A DNA stretch of 64,000 nucleotides, from assembly GCA_008973525.1 (NCBI GenBank), contig WACJ01000108.1, positions 806,001 through 870,000 on the forward strand. The letters run 5' to 3'. Positions 33,871 through 46,242 of the stretch are shown one piece after another; the stretch's first letter is position 1, and every line of letters begins with the position of its first letter. The notes under the pieces are model-generated. The model searched no databases and was not told the origin of the DNA. It worked only from the letters and a program-made list of their open reading frames with translations. The stretch comes from Stenopsyche tienmushanensis. Taxonomy: Eukaryota > Arthropoda > Insecta > Trichoptera > Stenopsychidae. Both the position numbers and the translations under genes were made by a program.

Positions 33871-34410
33871 TATGGATTATTTCAATAATGACGCTAAAAG
33901 TTTTTTAAATTACAATGGCCATATTACTAAAGCGACATCAATAAAATTTATTGTGAACTATTCAATAATATATGGCAAATTATTATAAAATATTATATTA
34001 TCATATACTGCACAGCGCATGTCACGATGGACATTCCACATGAGCGATTTGAGGGCATAGCTATTTCGCGCAGTGGCGACGTGAACTGGTCACCGATTTA
34101 TCGCCTTTAGACTTATTTCTTTGAGATTATCTTAAATGCGTATAAATTTCAAACGTTTAATATCCTCAAAATTAACATAACGAACGCCATCCAGCAAATT
34201 CAGCCAGATTTATGCGATAAATTCACAGAAAATTGAACCTCTTAAATACGTGCTACCAAACAAAGTTGTGATAGATCTTTGAATAACATTATATATTATA
34301 ATAAATGCCATAAAATATTATTTTAAATTAATAAAAAAATAAGTAGATATCTTACATAAAACTTGTTTTATTTGCATTTAAAAATTAAGCGTTCTTATTG
34401 AAAGACCCTA
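33871..34410 (+). mobile_element. 540-bp Tc1/mariner relic with transposase C-terminal fragment
   Basis: Same TIR family as 26800-27143, with TTATTTCAATAATGACGC at the left and GCGTTCTTATTGAAAGACCC at the right edge. It keeps part of the transposase C-terminus: HERFEGIAISRSGDVNWSP followed by a decayed LDYFLW-like stretch, then NITNAIQQIQPDLCDKFTEN (34028-34235). FEGR-ISR-GDVNWPPRS-DLTPLDYFLWG is the hallmark of a Tc1-related group widespread in insects, and the third catalytic aspartate should lie in the decayed part. Stops interrupt it; it is inactive but identifies the source of the shorter copy. Confidence 0.8.
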
Positions 34411-34820
34411 TACAAATTTTGTGCGCGCGAAATGTTTAAAAAAAAAAAAATATGTATTGCGCATAATATAAAATTGGTAACAATTATTTTCTTCCTGTCA
34501 CGTCAATCTAGCGATGAAATAAAATTAATTGCATCATGTTTTTTTTTTAAAATTGCCATTACTTGTTTTATAAAAACTTGTCAAAACTATTTTTTTAACT
34601 GAGCATATTTCCAATGCACAGAGTGATCGAAAAATATGTGCAAATTTGTGCGAAGTTTCTCCGCATATGAAAAGTGTTCTAACACACATCCGGACGGGTT
34701 ACGCATATATGCGTTTTTTGAGTGCCTTCGGTGGATGCTGGATGCGCATCTATGCATCTTTAGCCATTGTACACTACGTAAAAACATAGATTTACTCATT
34801 GTTTACATATTTTTATACAG
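34411..34820. other. AT-rich, no gene seen
   Basis: Short overlapping frames only. Confidence 0.4.
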
Positions 34821-35525
34821 TTAGATATCCTTAACGTTTTGTACAAGTTGAAAGATACAAATTTTCAATAATATGCCCCGCGTCAAGCGAAAAACAATGC
34901 AATGTGTAACCCGATGGGAATGTGTTAATTGAGTTGTGTTTCGTTTTATTGTTCTAAATACAAGTTTTTTCGGCTTATGACGATTTTCAAACTTATGAAA
35001 GATGGCGATAATTTTACAATATATCCTAAGCTTGGGGTCGCTCCAGATTACTGGACGTCCCAGTTCTTCACAGGCTTCTTTACAAATGCTCATGTTTTCT
35101 CCGATCTTAGAGTACCAACGCGGGGATCCGTTTATGGATGCAAACCATATTCTGTGTAATAGCGAGGTGCTCATTCGAAGTGTTAGCGGTCTGAAAGTCG
35201 GACCGATTGGACACGCAATATTTTTAAGGAATAATTTATCATTTTCTATTAAGATAGCTGCAAAAATATTCTTCTGGATGTTCAATCAGTTGGCTCACTG
35301 CGTAATAGCACGAATAAAAATCATACTGCCTTCAATATCGAGCGCACAAAGCGGTGATTGTTTGATGTCGATAATATGAATTGATGGAAATTGAAGTGGT
35401 CCTAATCTCACAATGGATTGTCTGCCATATGATAATCTAATTGCAAAATCGCTTGAGATTTTGCCCCAAGTAAGATCCCTAATATATTGATTAATCACAT
35501 CCAAATGAAAACAGTCGTTAATTCA
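34821..35525 (-). pseudogene. degenerate open frame of unknown origin
   Basis: One minus-strand frame runs from about 35525 to 34821 (some 230 codons) and is broken only by two TGA codons seven bases apart near 35286-35296. It codes RDLTWGKISSDFAIRL, IKQSPLCALDIEGSMIF, then after the stops KEACEELGRPVIWSDPKL. Composition looks protein-like (balanced charged residues, few lysine/asparagine runs) and the region has no repeat match in the window. I do not recognise the family; an old gene, viral insert or unknown transposon are all possible. It may also be chance, since a 125-codon frame overlaps it on the plus strand. Confidence 0.3.
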
Positions 35526-38500
35526 ATTATCGCAATAGGAGTTTCTAGTCTAATCAAAAGACTTTAATTGGTTCGTTATAAGTTTGCAAAGGGCGTGTAT
35601 GATAATTTTCAACTGAAAAACTTACTTTTGGTCCCTTCAGTTCTGCAAGAATCCAGTCTATGCTTCTTTGGTGAATGTTGAATTTTGCCTCACTGATCAC
35701 ATAATGTCAACAATGGGGTCCTTTTAAATCAAAAATATGCCATGTTTTATTCGGTTGAAGATATTTTCGGCGAAGGGCAAAAAGTTGTGCTTCTCGGGAA
35801 TTAATTAGGCCTGATGTATTTAGATAATTTTCATCAGTCAGACGTTACTTAGTTTGATTAAAATGGAGGTTTTCCATTTAAAACTGTCGTTGCCTGCCAA
35901 GTGGCTTCAAAACACCATTAGATCAACATGTTGTCGTGACAAAGGCTTTGACATTTAATACAAAACAGGAGCGATTTTACCATAAGACATAATTTCAAGA
36001 ATGACATGTTCATCTACTCTGTAATCGCAATGTTGACATTTATATATGTCTTGAAATAATATTTATAAAAATGATATATTATTAATTTATCATAAACATC
36101 CGGGATCATTCTAATCAATTATTCTATTAATAATTTATTCTTAACCGCAAAACGCTTCCACATGACGATATGATTGAGTTGTAAACAATTCCAACAATTT
36201 AAGACAAAAACAACATACTTTATCAACGACAAAATTAAAAAATACACCTAACAACACTCAAAATAATACATCAATTTAAATCAAATTCCTTCATCATTTT
36301 GCTCGTATTGTGTTTGACACATGTCACAAAATTAATTCCCAAGAAGACTTTCTGCGACCGATTGACCGTATTCATTCGGAGCTGGTCGATAAAATGCTCG
36401 TTATGGTCAAAGTTTTGTTTATTTAAAAAAAAAAGAAATAGCAACCTATTTAAATTTGGAATATCGGAAGTATAAACATCGACATGCGCCATACACAACA
36501 CAAGTCCAACACCGGCAGCGTCCGCCAGCCTACTGGAGCACTTGCTTTAAATGGAACCTTTACTCCACTATACACCTTCTCGCAGATCGTCAACCATTGC
36601 GCCGCATCGCAATATATTTATTAAGCAAATATAAAACTGAATATATTTCAAACTACTTATAATTTATTAAAAAAACAGAGAGTAGTGCAAAATCCAATAG
36701 GTAAGATAGATGAGGTATAGTAATAGTATTAGCAAAAACTGATTGCTTTTTTCAGCTCTTCATTCATCTTAATTGTTTTCAGTATATAACTGTTTGATCA
36801 GATTCAATTATGTTAATTCTAAACGAATTGCTATGATGACATTCTACCATCCATAGAAAATGATATTTTTCCTTGTTAATTACGATTTAAGAATAGAAAT
36901 GAACACCTGACCCAAGGAAAACCATTGTTCAAATACCTTGACAAAACAGATGTACATATTCTTCTTCGTTGTTCTTGTGAGAATTTATGGCAAATTATAA
37001 ATAATTTAAATTCTTCGTTTATTGATGTATGACGAATCTGTGAATCAGCGAATTTAAATTGACACCCTTATATATGTTGCTCTTTGTCATTTGACTTCCT
37101 CTTCTATTTTTTCATTGTTCTTTTGTATTTGTTCATTAATGCTTTAATTGCTTTGTACTTTAAGAATTTAATATATACAGTCGATATCCCGATTTTGACA
37201 TTCATGTGATTCCTTCCTAAGACATTTCATTCAGATTATTTTACTCTTTGAAGATCATTCACTGATCATTCTTGAATTCCATTATTTGAAGAACCACCGA
37301 CGCAGAACAACACAGTTCATAACAAACATTTCGGAATGTAAAAGATGTTTTTTTTTTTTAAATATACATAGCGCTCAATAGTGAAATTTCAAGAGATGAA
37401 AACATCTCTTGAAATATATAATACATCAGCTTAAAAAGACGTCTGTTCTATAAAACAACTTGCCTGATCCAATTTATATCCAATTGTATCCAAATTCACA
37501 AGTCTTACTCACTTAAAAAATGCGTGAGACTTTCGCGCAGTAGAAATGAAACTTCTTAGCTCATGTAGTACTGGACGGAGGATGCTCACAAGAAGCATCA
37601 CCAAGGCGCCGGCAGTTATTCCGTGTCCATGAGTCCGACAGGAGACTCGAAATATCGGAAAAAATATATATTTGAAATCTTAATGTACCTCTCAAATAAT
37701 TACTAAGCGCGATCGTATACGCGTTTTTCAGTGTGATTAAAAATATATAAAATCATTCCAATAAACTGAATTAAAACACATACACTTTATTTCTTTATGT
37801 ATGGCATTGCAACGCATATTGCGTATTCGCTAGTATATAATAAAATAGGATTGGTGCTGATGTATTGGTTATTTAATGTTTTGTGACATTCAAGCCACAT
37901 GCGCATATAAATTTTGCTTTAAAAATCCCAAAACTTATCTCAAAACAAATAAATTGTAAAAGATTAAGTTTCAAAACTATGATTCATTTTCCGGCCCTTT
38001 AAAAATTTATTGGATTTTCAGCTATGTAATACAAAATTGCAATAGCAAAAAAGAAATGCGTCGATAAAAGCATTGAATTATTGCCATAGTGGGTAGGTTT
38101 AAGGAGTTTTGTCACTTTCAATGACATGCTAAAGGCATTTTAATAAATAACCGATTTGCATGAAATATGATTTTTGTTGCAATGCGACTTTAATAATTTC
38201 ATCATATTTAATTCATTGGATATTTTTCAAGGTAAAGATTACTGCAACGTTTTTGCCGCATTTTACCAAAGCTCGATTTTTTACGGATTTGTAAATTTTC
38301 GCTCACTTATAATTTTAGCATATTGGCGTCAAAAAACGATTTTGTGAAACTTTTTTCATTCAGCAATTATTTTTCAGCAATGGAAGTCTTTTTTACTCCG
38401 CGTCTCTTTGTACGCCAATTTTTTCATGGCGGGTTTTTTTTTTCAGAATAAACATTTCTTTACTTTGATTTAATTTTATACAGTAAAAGGCTATGTCCAC

Positions 38501-39469
38501 CATTGAGAAACATCTTTTTTTAATGGTCAATGATAAAACAACAGAAAAAATTACGATAAATAAATTATGGCTATAAAATGAATTTACTGCCCTCAATTAA
38601 GCGAAAAGAATTTATGATTTTAATATCAGTAATTTATTATGTTATTACATTTTGATATCGTTTCTGTTAAATAGTATTCTAATATATTAAAAATTTAATT
38701 AAGCATTAAATGGCTCTAGAACCATATATTGGGTCCACTAACGAGCGCTTCTCTTGTCTTTCTCTCGTTCTTCCAAGTTTATGCACAATGAACAAGTGAT
38801 TGTTATACAATTAAAACCGCAAATCGATAATGCAGGCATCTCTTTATTTTATTTCGAATTAGAGCGAGACAGTCGTATATTTTGATGTTGCTCACAATGC
38901 GATTCGTGTGTATTACAATTTCGTGGTTAATCTGATGCGAACTGAACCAGAAGACTGGTTTTGACCGCTCATCCCATATGGAGCGATGTTGCGAGAAAGT
39001 TGGTGAAAATATCGAAGAATCACAGACAAGGTAATCAACAAGAATTTTTATTGATATTAATATTTCACGGTCAGGATGTAAATAAATAGAATACATCAAG
39101 CCAATTAAAATGATGCCATTAATAAAAATAATTTACTGAATTGTATGGGGAACGGACAGACAGACACACATTTTGTCAAAATGATTTGTACAAACAAATA
39201 ACATATATTAATCTTTTTCATTCACAACTTTTTTGGTAGGGTAACGTTAATTTCGCGCGTTTTTCAGGTTACATATTCATAATTTAAAATTAAAATAAAA
39301 TATTTCATCATCAGTTTATCGTTCAACGGAAAATTAACACAATGTACACAAAACACTTATTTGGTATTTTAGAAATAATACAATCGTAAAAACATTTAAA
39401 TTTGCGTTTAATTAAATGTTTAATCTGAATATATGAATTTCAAGCATATCATTTTAAAACTCCCTAAAA
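35526..39469. other. AT-rich intergenic or intronic DNA, no gene seen
   Basis: Almost 4 kb with no shared repeat and no frame above 98 codons. A short perfect hairpin at 37386 is the only structure seen. The sparse look contrasts with the repeat-dense block that follows. Confidence 0.4.
37386..37415. repeat. perfect 13-bp stem, 4-base loop hairpin
   Basis: ATTTCAAGAGATG pairs with CATCTCTTGAAAT across AAAA. The pairing does not extend beyond the 13 bp, which is too short for a microRNA precursor. Confidence 0.7.
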
Positions 39470-40481
39470 ACATTACATTTGAAGTTAAAAAGGCTCCCGA
39501 AGCCGGGGGATTTATATGTTTCAAAGTTGGCGTACCTGGCGTGTAGGGGGGACTTTATCAATCAGTTTGTTTGGTCTCGCGTGTTTGTCAGCTATTTTGT
39601 TCAGTCATAGTAAATTCTTCCGATGGGGAGGTCGTCGCACGCTCTCGCCATCTTTCGTTCGTGCTATCATCCGCGTTTTGACTTTGCAGAACAACACTGC
39701 CGTGAATACCCATCGGAAGCGCGTGGGAGTTTATGGTAGTAATGTGATGAGTTGATAACATGTCACGAAGAGGGTTAGGTTGTTCAGAGAAGGCCGTAAT
39801 GATATTAATGTCGAGGTAAGAAGTATAAGACTACCAGGTAACAGACGACAGACATCAGATAGCGACTAACTGGATTGAGGGATCATTGATGTGTGGTCCT
39901 ATTTCTTGCGCTGCTGTATGGTCTGTTCTGGGTTACCCCAGATAAGCCACATAGAGAGGGATCTTCCACTGACCTTTTAACCCCGCTAGAAACACTACGC
40001 GCAGAGCATCCAGGCGCCCACTCCTTTTGCCTTCCCCATGGTACTCGTATCGGTCGGTCAATCTCAGTACCTAGCCATGGAGACGAGTCGTCGTTCGAAC
40101 AGCCTAAAACCCTTCTCCCCTGTTTGCCTAGACGGTTGGGGATAGTGGTGAGCCTTTGACACAGTCTCCACCAACTACTGTAATCGGCTGTTCCACACAT
40201 CCTTCTATGGGTGCGCAGCACTGGGTGACCTGCGCACCCAACTCATATTAGCTGGGCTACCCCAGGTGCTTTTGACGAGCCAACCGACGAGGCTACTTTT
40301 GCGCACATCTACTCCACATCATTACTCCAGGGGTTCAACCGTTGCCCGGTAGGGTTGGCTCCCTCCTGGGGTTTTATGGGTGGATATCGTGGAGTCTAAG
40401 ACTATCAATGATTTCTGATGAACTTGCGATCTGATGATCCTACATAAATATTGTAACCTTAATTTATGTATGACCTTCGTA
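39470..40481 (+). mobile_element. MarB mariner relic carrying module M (composite A)
   Basis: MarB 5' non-coding region (from about 39488: AGGCTCCCGAAGCCGGGGGA, then TTTGTCAGCTATTTTGTTCA and TAAATTCTTCCGATGG) leads into the N-terminal coding part: LQNNTAVNTHRKRVGVYGSN, then VRLFREGRNDINVEVRS. That is the first helix-turn-helix of a mariner transposase with its GR.DI.DE.RSGRPSV linker. At that linker module M is inserted (39838-40399). On the other side MarB resumes with SLRLSMISDEL in place of SGRPSVVSNEL, then jumps by deletion to the 3' non-coding end (GATCCTACATAAATATTGTA) and a decayed TIR ending 40481. Confidence 0.75.
39838..40399 (-). repeat. module M, copy A
   Basis: Unclassified repeat in reverse orientation relative to copy C. 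Landmarks: GATAGCGACTAACTGGATTG, GGGTTACCCC, CACTACGCGCAGAG, CCATGGTACTCGTATCGGTC, TTTGACACAGTCTCC, ACTCATATTAGCTGGGC and GGGGTTTTATGGGTGG. It lacks the CCCTCCAGAGG to GCAGCAGATG stretch of copies B and C. Host sequence AGTATAAGACTACCA on the left recurs on the right as AGTCTAAGACTATCA, a 15-bp target duplication with two differences. Confidence 0.75.
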
Positions 40482-42512
40482 AAACAAAACTGTAGAGGGA
40501 TACGCCTTGTCTCACGCGTATGCTTCCAAATGGGTGGTTTCTTGCGTGCTCCTAGTCATGATAAAGATAATAAATAAATATATATATAAAGATAAAAAAT
40601 ATGAATAAAAATTCCTTCGGAGAGGCGATACCATAAGGGAGCCGGTGCGAAGACGTATCTTCCTGCGGCCAAGACTACTGGTCGACTCTGTGATTTTTTT
40701 CTACCGCACGTCCACATTTCAGGCCTTGCGCTTTTGTAAAAAAAAATCAATAACCGAAAAAGATTACTATCGTGCATTCGATTCCACCACATTGTGGCAT
40801 CTGAGTTTTTTTATGAATGCTTACCCAGCAATCTGGGGACTATCTATTATTGGAGATATAATTATTTGCGAACCAAAAATTAAACTGGCATATTTTCAAG
40901 CTTAAAATGAAGAATTCAATAATTATTATTAAACAAGTACAAGTACATACACGTGGGCTTTGAATAAAAATACACACTAGATTTTAAGTAATGAACGCCA
41001 TTATGTTTATTACTGTAAAAGCTCCCGTACGTGAAATGCACTAGAGCTTTAAGCTTCGTACTTGGAAACTCGAAAGCTTCTTTTCTATGAAGTGTCATTT
41101 GCAGAATTTAATATAACATTATGAAATATCTCATAAACGGATCGAGGGCTCTTCTATATAAAATTATTCAGATATTATAATGAACATAAATCATATTAAT
41201 ATACGAGTATTTTCCTGTTGAAAAATTATAATATTTGAAAAAACTAATATATAAATATCCATCGTAAATGGTTGTGGTTACACAATATATAAATATTTGC
41301 TCGATATTTATTTTTACATACGGAAAATTTTAAGGAATTATTAAAAAAAAAGTCATAATAAATTGGTCGACAAACATGCAGGACCAAACAAACTAACCGT
41401 CAGGATCTCCCCAGAATGTTTGAAGAACCAAAACAATCATCCTGTAGTAGACCGCATGTGACTGCATTATCGTTTGGGATCTTGACCTAAATCCTTACAA
41501 GATCTGCATAGATTTGCATACTTGAATATATTTAATGGTCACATGAAAATTAATTACCAAATACACGAATTGTTGGCTTGAATATAATCGCTCTTCTTGA
41601 ATGCTATTAATATTGATATCAAGTTTGAATTACTGCATATGATGATCTTCAGTGCATATTAATCCTGGATTACTAATCATTAGTCTCACAGACTACAGAT
41701 TCGGAACGTATTCGACATATATCCATGTTCTCGAACCTTTCCCGGCCGTCGATCATCGTTACGTAATATATAGTGATGGTGCAATTCGAAAATATGATTA
41801 GTGATCTAGGATTAAATTAGGATTGCTGAGTGAGACGGAATACCGCCAGGTCAAAAACAATTGTTTTATATTTTTATTGGATGTATTTAGATGTCTGATA
41901 ACTATCATATTTTTGCCTGAATTAGTTTATTTTATGCTTATTGATTAATTTATTATGTAAAAAAATACCTTCCACAATTGCTAAATTCATCATTAATACA
42001 CATCATAAATTTTACTGTACGTTTACCTAAAAAATAATTGGAAACCAATTATAAAATCAATTATTTTCATGAAAACCGCAATAATTTATCAATCTATGAA
42101 GTCATGAATCCGCCAAGGATGAATTTAATGCAAACCGCAAACCATTAACGGACAGGAATAAAAAGGGATAACAGGAAAATATGAAATTAGGCTAAACCTC
42201 AGTATGATATATTAATACTTATTAATATTTTATCAACAATCTGGATTTGAACCCAAAACATTACAATAAAATTCCACAAATTTATTGATTATATCAGTTT
42301 TCCCCAACCGGTGATCCGCGGCCCAATTCCGAGCCGCAGAAACTGGTTCTGCCGCAAACAGTATGTAAAATTTCAAGAAATTTAGTTTCCTTTTTAAAGG
42401 AAATATTTTACAAAGGAGTGATGATATTCGGCTAAATGATTCAATCCTAAATGGTCCCACGGTCCAAATCAGGCTCGAACGAGGAATGGATGAATAAACG
42501 CGCATTGGAGAC
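40482..42512. other. mostly AT-rich, no gene; small repeat pieces
   Basis: Contains a weak inverted LTR fragment at 40636-40690 (GAAGACGTATCTTC, GCGGCCAAGACTA), a MarB 5' fragment in reverse at 41375-41430 (GGTCGACAAACATGC, CCAAACAAACTAACCG) and an inverted pair of 21-mers at 41660-41680 and 41794-41814. Nothing else was recognised. Confidence 0.45.
41660..41814. repeat. short inverted repeat pair
   Basis: TAATCCTGGATTACTAATCA and its inverted partner at 41794-41814 match in about 18 of 21 bases around a 113-base loop. It may be a small MITE or chance in AT-rich DNA. Confidence 0.35.
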
Positions 42513-43135
42513 ATATCCTGAAAGTAAGTGTACTGTGACAATAACGGATTGTGTTTTTTGTTTTTTTAAGAGTTGTCCATACTGAGTGGTAGAAGGGGAT
42601 CTACCGACAAAGCGAGCATAGCAAGAACGCCGTAGTATATAAATTCACGTAGTTGTAAATTCACGTATGTAGTTGTTGTTTGTAAGAAATCCCGCCAAGT
42701 GCGAGCGGGTCAATAGAAGCTCAAAAAAAGCATTCAAAACAAAAATAGTGGTATGCTGATGAGAGCAGTGTGCTAGTTGCACGACAACGCTCATCCTCTC
42801 ACAATCTCAGTCACCAGAGTGTTCTTGAACTTATTTGGTTGGGATGTTTTGAACTACCCCCCCCCCCGTATTCCCCTGACTCAGTACCTTTAGATTATCA
42901 TATTTTTCCCTCCTTGAAAAAACACATGGATGGAATTAAATTTTCAACCGACGAGTAGATGCAGAAAGAGGTTCAGAAATGAGGGAAGGATCTGGCCGGT
43001 TCACCAGATGCATTGAACAAGATGGCAATTATGTTGAACAATAGTTAACAAATGTATCAATAATATCCTGTATTTTTGGTTTAATAGACTTTTTCTAAAA
43101 ATTATAAAAAATTAGTACACTTACTTTCGGGATAT
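42513..43135 (+). mobile_element. internally deleted mariner element with 22-bp TIRs
   Basis: TIRs at 42513-42534 and 43114-43135 differ at one base of 22 (core GAAAGTAAGTGTACT) and have TA at the ends. The interior keeps the transposase C-terminal part: LHDNARPHT-like residues in decayed form (42768-42790) and ELIWLGCFELPPPPYSPDSV, then PLDYHIFPSLKKHMDGIKFS (42815-42950). The usual W..LPHPPYSPDL.P.DYH block is therefore clear, and the D of PLDYH is the third catalytic residue. A stop follows at 42956. The N-terminal two thirds are missing apart from a possible NPAKCER scrap at 42690. It is a distinct mariner lineage from MarA and MarB. Confidence 0.85.
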
Positions 43136-43237
43136 GACTCGTATATGGCGGACATATTTAGTCTACTTAAATGACCATATCCTTTTCTCCGAGTGTTTTA
43201 TACAGATATTTTTAAATTTAGAAATTATTATATAATA

Positions 43238-43572
43238 GATTAACAGCGATATCTTCTGTCTCTCTTCATGTGCCATTTTAGCAGCGCCATCTTCTGTGGC
43301 GTTGCGGAGACATTGCATCTGCATTTACCGACCGATCGCTTCTTGCACGTGCACCGTTGACGATTGTGAGTCGAGAAGGGTCGGCGGTTGGCCTTGGCTG
43401 CGGAAGGACGTCCTTACAGCGGCCAAATCTTTCTCTCGTGCTAAACAAAAAGTTACTTAGAAAAAAAACGGACCCGTGCGTTAGCGCAGCCATCTCGACG
43501 AGCGCGCGGGAGCGGTGATCCGCCCGGGGACTCTGCCCCCGAGAGCGCCCTCGCTCCCGACGTAATAGATAC
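43238..43572 (+). repeat. LTR fragment (copy 9), nearly full length
   Basis: One of the longest LTR copies: TTAACAGCGATATCTTCTGT, AGCAGCGCCATCTTCTGTGG, GAGACATTGCATCTGCAT, CTTCTTGCACGTGCACCGTT, TTGGCCTTGGCTGCGGAAGG, CTCTCGTGCTAAACAAAAAG, then the GC-rich 3' end CATCTCGACGAGCGCGCGGG, CCGGGGACTCTGCCCCCGAG and AGCGCCCTCGCTCC. The expected TGG primer site does not follow at 43560-43580, so it is a solo or 3'-truncated copy. Confidence 0.7.
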
Positions 43573-44385
43573 TAAAATTTAATCATTATTATCCCGAAAA
43601 TGAGGATCCTCGTAAAGGGAATCTTTGGTTTAGTAATCGTTTTATAACTTCGAATTTGTTTCGTCATGTCATGTTATGCCATAGTACAAAATTTGCAAGG
43701 ATTCTTTATAGAGAAGAATCATGGATAAAAATAATACTAATATCGAAATGCCCACCAGGGAATACAAATATAAGATAACGAAAAAGGAAACATGTTTCAA
43801 TTTTGTAATCATGATTAATTTGTGGTCATGCAAAGTCCTACAGCACGGAAGAGTTATCAAATACATGCACGTCGTCTTAAATTGAATTATATACCACATC
43901 ATTAAGCTGATAGACGATATTATCTGCATTTATTTTTCAATTTAATATTAAAATCATACTCATAGCGTATTATTTGGTTGGATGTTATGTAAATACGATG
44001 CTTCCTAAGGCGAGGTTAAACATTATTCATATCGTGACTGTGTTCTTACATATCTCAGATCTTGGCCTTTAGTTAGATTGTAAATTTACAGCAATTTTTT
44101 AGCGTCGCTGAAAATACTTTTTTTTTGCTTTGTGACTTTGTCAAAATGCGAGCGATTAAGTTTTAATAATTAAGTGATTAAGTCCACATTCGGCGTTGTA
44201 TGCTGCCTTTTCGCTTGAGTTGAAATGTCACAAAATCCAGTTAAATACTCAAAGATGTTTATGATGAAGTGGTAATAGTCCGCAGATGCCAATATGCAAA
44301 CTCATCGGCAAAATCAATAGGATGGGTGTTATGGGGTAGGATGGTATAATACGCCTTCGATACAAGTGCTTTACCTTCTTGATAA
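43573..44385. other. AT-rich, no gene seen
   Basis: An 86-codon minus frame (43669-43929) shows a hydrophobic bias but no recognisable domain. A short string TAGTCCGCAGATGC at 44277 also occurs at 3453, without wider similarity. Confidence 0.4.
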
Positions 44386-44705
44386 AACTACAAAATACAT
44401 ATCTGCAGTTATTGTTTCGCCGGGTTTCATAAATTCATAATGAATAATTCCCTGAATATCACACCAAACGCACAAAAGAATCTTGCGGGTCGTCAATGCA
44501 GGTTTCGGAGTCGGAAATGGCTTTTATCTCAACGAAAACCATTGACGTTTACCATTTATGTTGTCATAAACAGCTCATTGTTCATCCCCAGTCATAATTC
44601 GGTGCAAAAAAGGACTAACTTTTTGTCTTCACAACAAAACTTTCCACGTGTTTCGTCGTTCCCGTTTGTTATCTTAGAACAGTTCGTGTGGCATCCAAAC
44701 TAACA
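44386..44705 (-). pseudogene. mariner transposase fragment (SETMAR-like lineage)
   Basis: The minus-strand translation is clear: MPHELF, stop, DNKRERRNT, then KVSPFLHRIMTGDEQ (first catalytic aspartate in GDE), stop, AVYDNINGKRQWFSL, KPALTTRKILLCVWCDIQG (second catalytic aspartate in the WCD position) and IIHYEFMKPGETITADMYF. The order, spacing and VPHEL/GDEKW.-YDN/LCVWWD.-GIIHYE blocks match mariner transposases of the lineage from which vertebrate SETMAR was derived. Two stops lie inside, the C-terminal third is gone and no TIR was found. It differs clearly from MarA, MarB and the 15.9 kb fragment. Confidence 0.8.
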
Positions 44706-45293
44706 TTTAATATGACGAAAGTAATTTTCGAATACATTTCAGGTTCACCTAATATATATGCATTATATGGAAGAGATTGCATGCCGAAAAATTCTTCCAC
44801 ATGATGAGAATGGAATACATGTCACGGTTCCGCCATTTTGTTATCAGACCCAAGCTGTACTATTGCAGGAGGAAATTGTTTTCAGGAAAAAAAAACGATT
44901 TGCAATTTAGCATTAAAGTCGCTCTGAACAAAGTGAGTTTTAAAATTGAAAGAAAACCCACGATGTTGTCATGCAATCGTACAGCAGTAATACGTTTCTT
45001 GATATGTATTGGGAATGCCATTTTAGTATAGATGGCAATTAAGAAAACATGCTCGTATGCGATTAGCTTTGGAAAAGAGCAATTTTAAAGACGTTGAGGG
45101 CCAGCATAATTGGTGCCCTAGGCATCTACCTTGACATGATTTGCCTCCACGCTAAGAAAATTAAATGCTAATAATGCAACTGAAGTATGTTCGCAATGCT
45201 CCAAATACTAATAATCTGTCATTATCCAAGTAAAAATATGATATTCGAATGACAAAGAACTTTAAATCCAAGCGTTTTGCGTTATATTAATAA
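44706..45293. other. no recognisable gene
   Basis: Would hold the N-terminal part of the preceding minus-strand transposase, but no helix-turn-helix could be read. An 84-codon plus frame at 44777-45031 has no domain. Confidence 0.4.
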
Positions 45294-45854
45294 ATACAAG
45301 ATGTATCCCAAAAGTCATGAAATATATTTTTTTGACACACCCCTACTGATCGCAGCGTGTTCAAAATGGTTGGGTGAGGTGCAGAGGACCCTTAGTATAT
45401 TCAGGATAGCTGATTTATATGTATCTGTCATAAAAGCTGTCGAAATTCACGACTAGTTCAAGAGTGCCGAGTAGCAAACATCGAAATCCCCGAAATCAAA
45501 GAAGGTCAAGATGCAAATCCAAAGGGAAAATAATATTGATTGTTTTTTTTCGACACCAAGGGTGCCCATAAAGAATTTGTGTCTCAGGAACAAACCGTCA
45601 AAGCTGCCTACGCTGTGGATGTTCTGGAAAGATTAAGGAAAAGGGACTACCCGGGTACTGACGGCGTACGATCTACTCTCTGAAGGAGGTTCCCGTCGAG
45701 GTCTTTGATAGGGCGTACCAGTCATGGGAGAGTCGGTGGAAAAAATATGTAGATCCTTATGAAGAGTACTTTAAATAATGTTAACAGTTTGTATCGGTAT
45801 TATCAATAAATATTTAAAAAAAATATTTCATGACTTTTGGGATACATCCTGTAT
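45294..45854 (+). mobile_element. MarA mariner, internally deleted, both TIRs (copy 3)
   Basis: TIRs at 45294-45325 and 45823-45854 match in 31 of 32 bases (core GATGTATCCCAAAAGTCATG). The interior encodes parts of a mariner transposase: FFDTKGAHKEFVSQEQTVKA (45549-45610, the second catalytic aspartate region) and VDVLERLRKR, then the exact C-terminus EVPVEVFDRAYQSWESRWKK followed by YVDPYEEYF and a stop at about 45778. The block with the third catalytic aspartate is missing between these parts and the N-terminal half is lost. Copies 1 and 2 (1851 and 7455) allow the family to be aligned. Confidence 0.9.
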
Positions 45855-46242
45855 ATTGGTTATTCCTATCGTGGTAATATATAAACAGAACAAAATATAA
45901 CACGCTGATGTAGATTCACGTAGAACAATAGGAAAATGGGTAAATGTGATAACAATAAGCCGAAAATTCCAATGAGCTGAGCTATCAGCTGAAAATATTT
46001 GATGTCAAAATGTCTTTTATTATAATGAGGAGACGTATTTGACATAGATAGATAATACCGACAATGGAGACCAAATCTTTAAATAATTAAGAATATTTTC
46101 AAATTTAGATCTATGCATATTTCAATATGTAAATGCTTACTCGAGGGTCATCTAAAAAAAATGGTTACAAGAACTCCTGAAGCCGGTGGATTTTTTTTTT
46201 GCTACGAAATTGGTTTTTAGTTCAGTCACATTAAATTTAGTT

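Noticed and set aside
37860..39120. Small minus-strand frames (67 and 98 codons) as short genes
   Set aside because: AT-rich, low complexity, no promoter or domain evidence.
42845..42870. Poly-C run as an assembly gap or regulatory G-quadruplex
   Set aside because: It lies in the proline codons of the mariner PPYSPD block and is explained by expansion of those codons.
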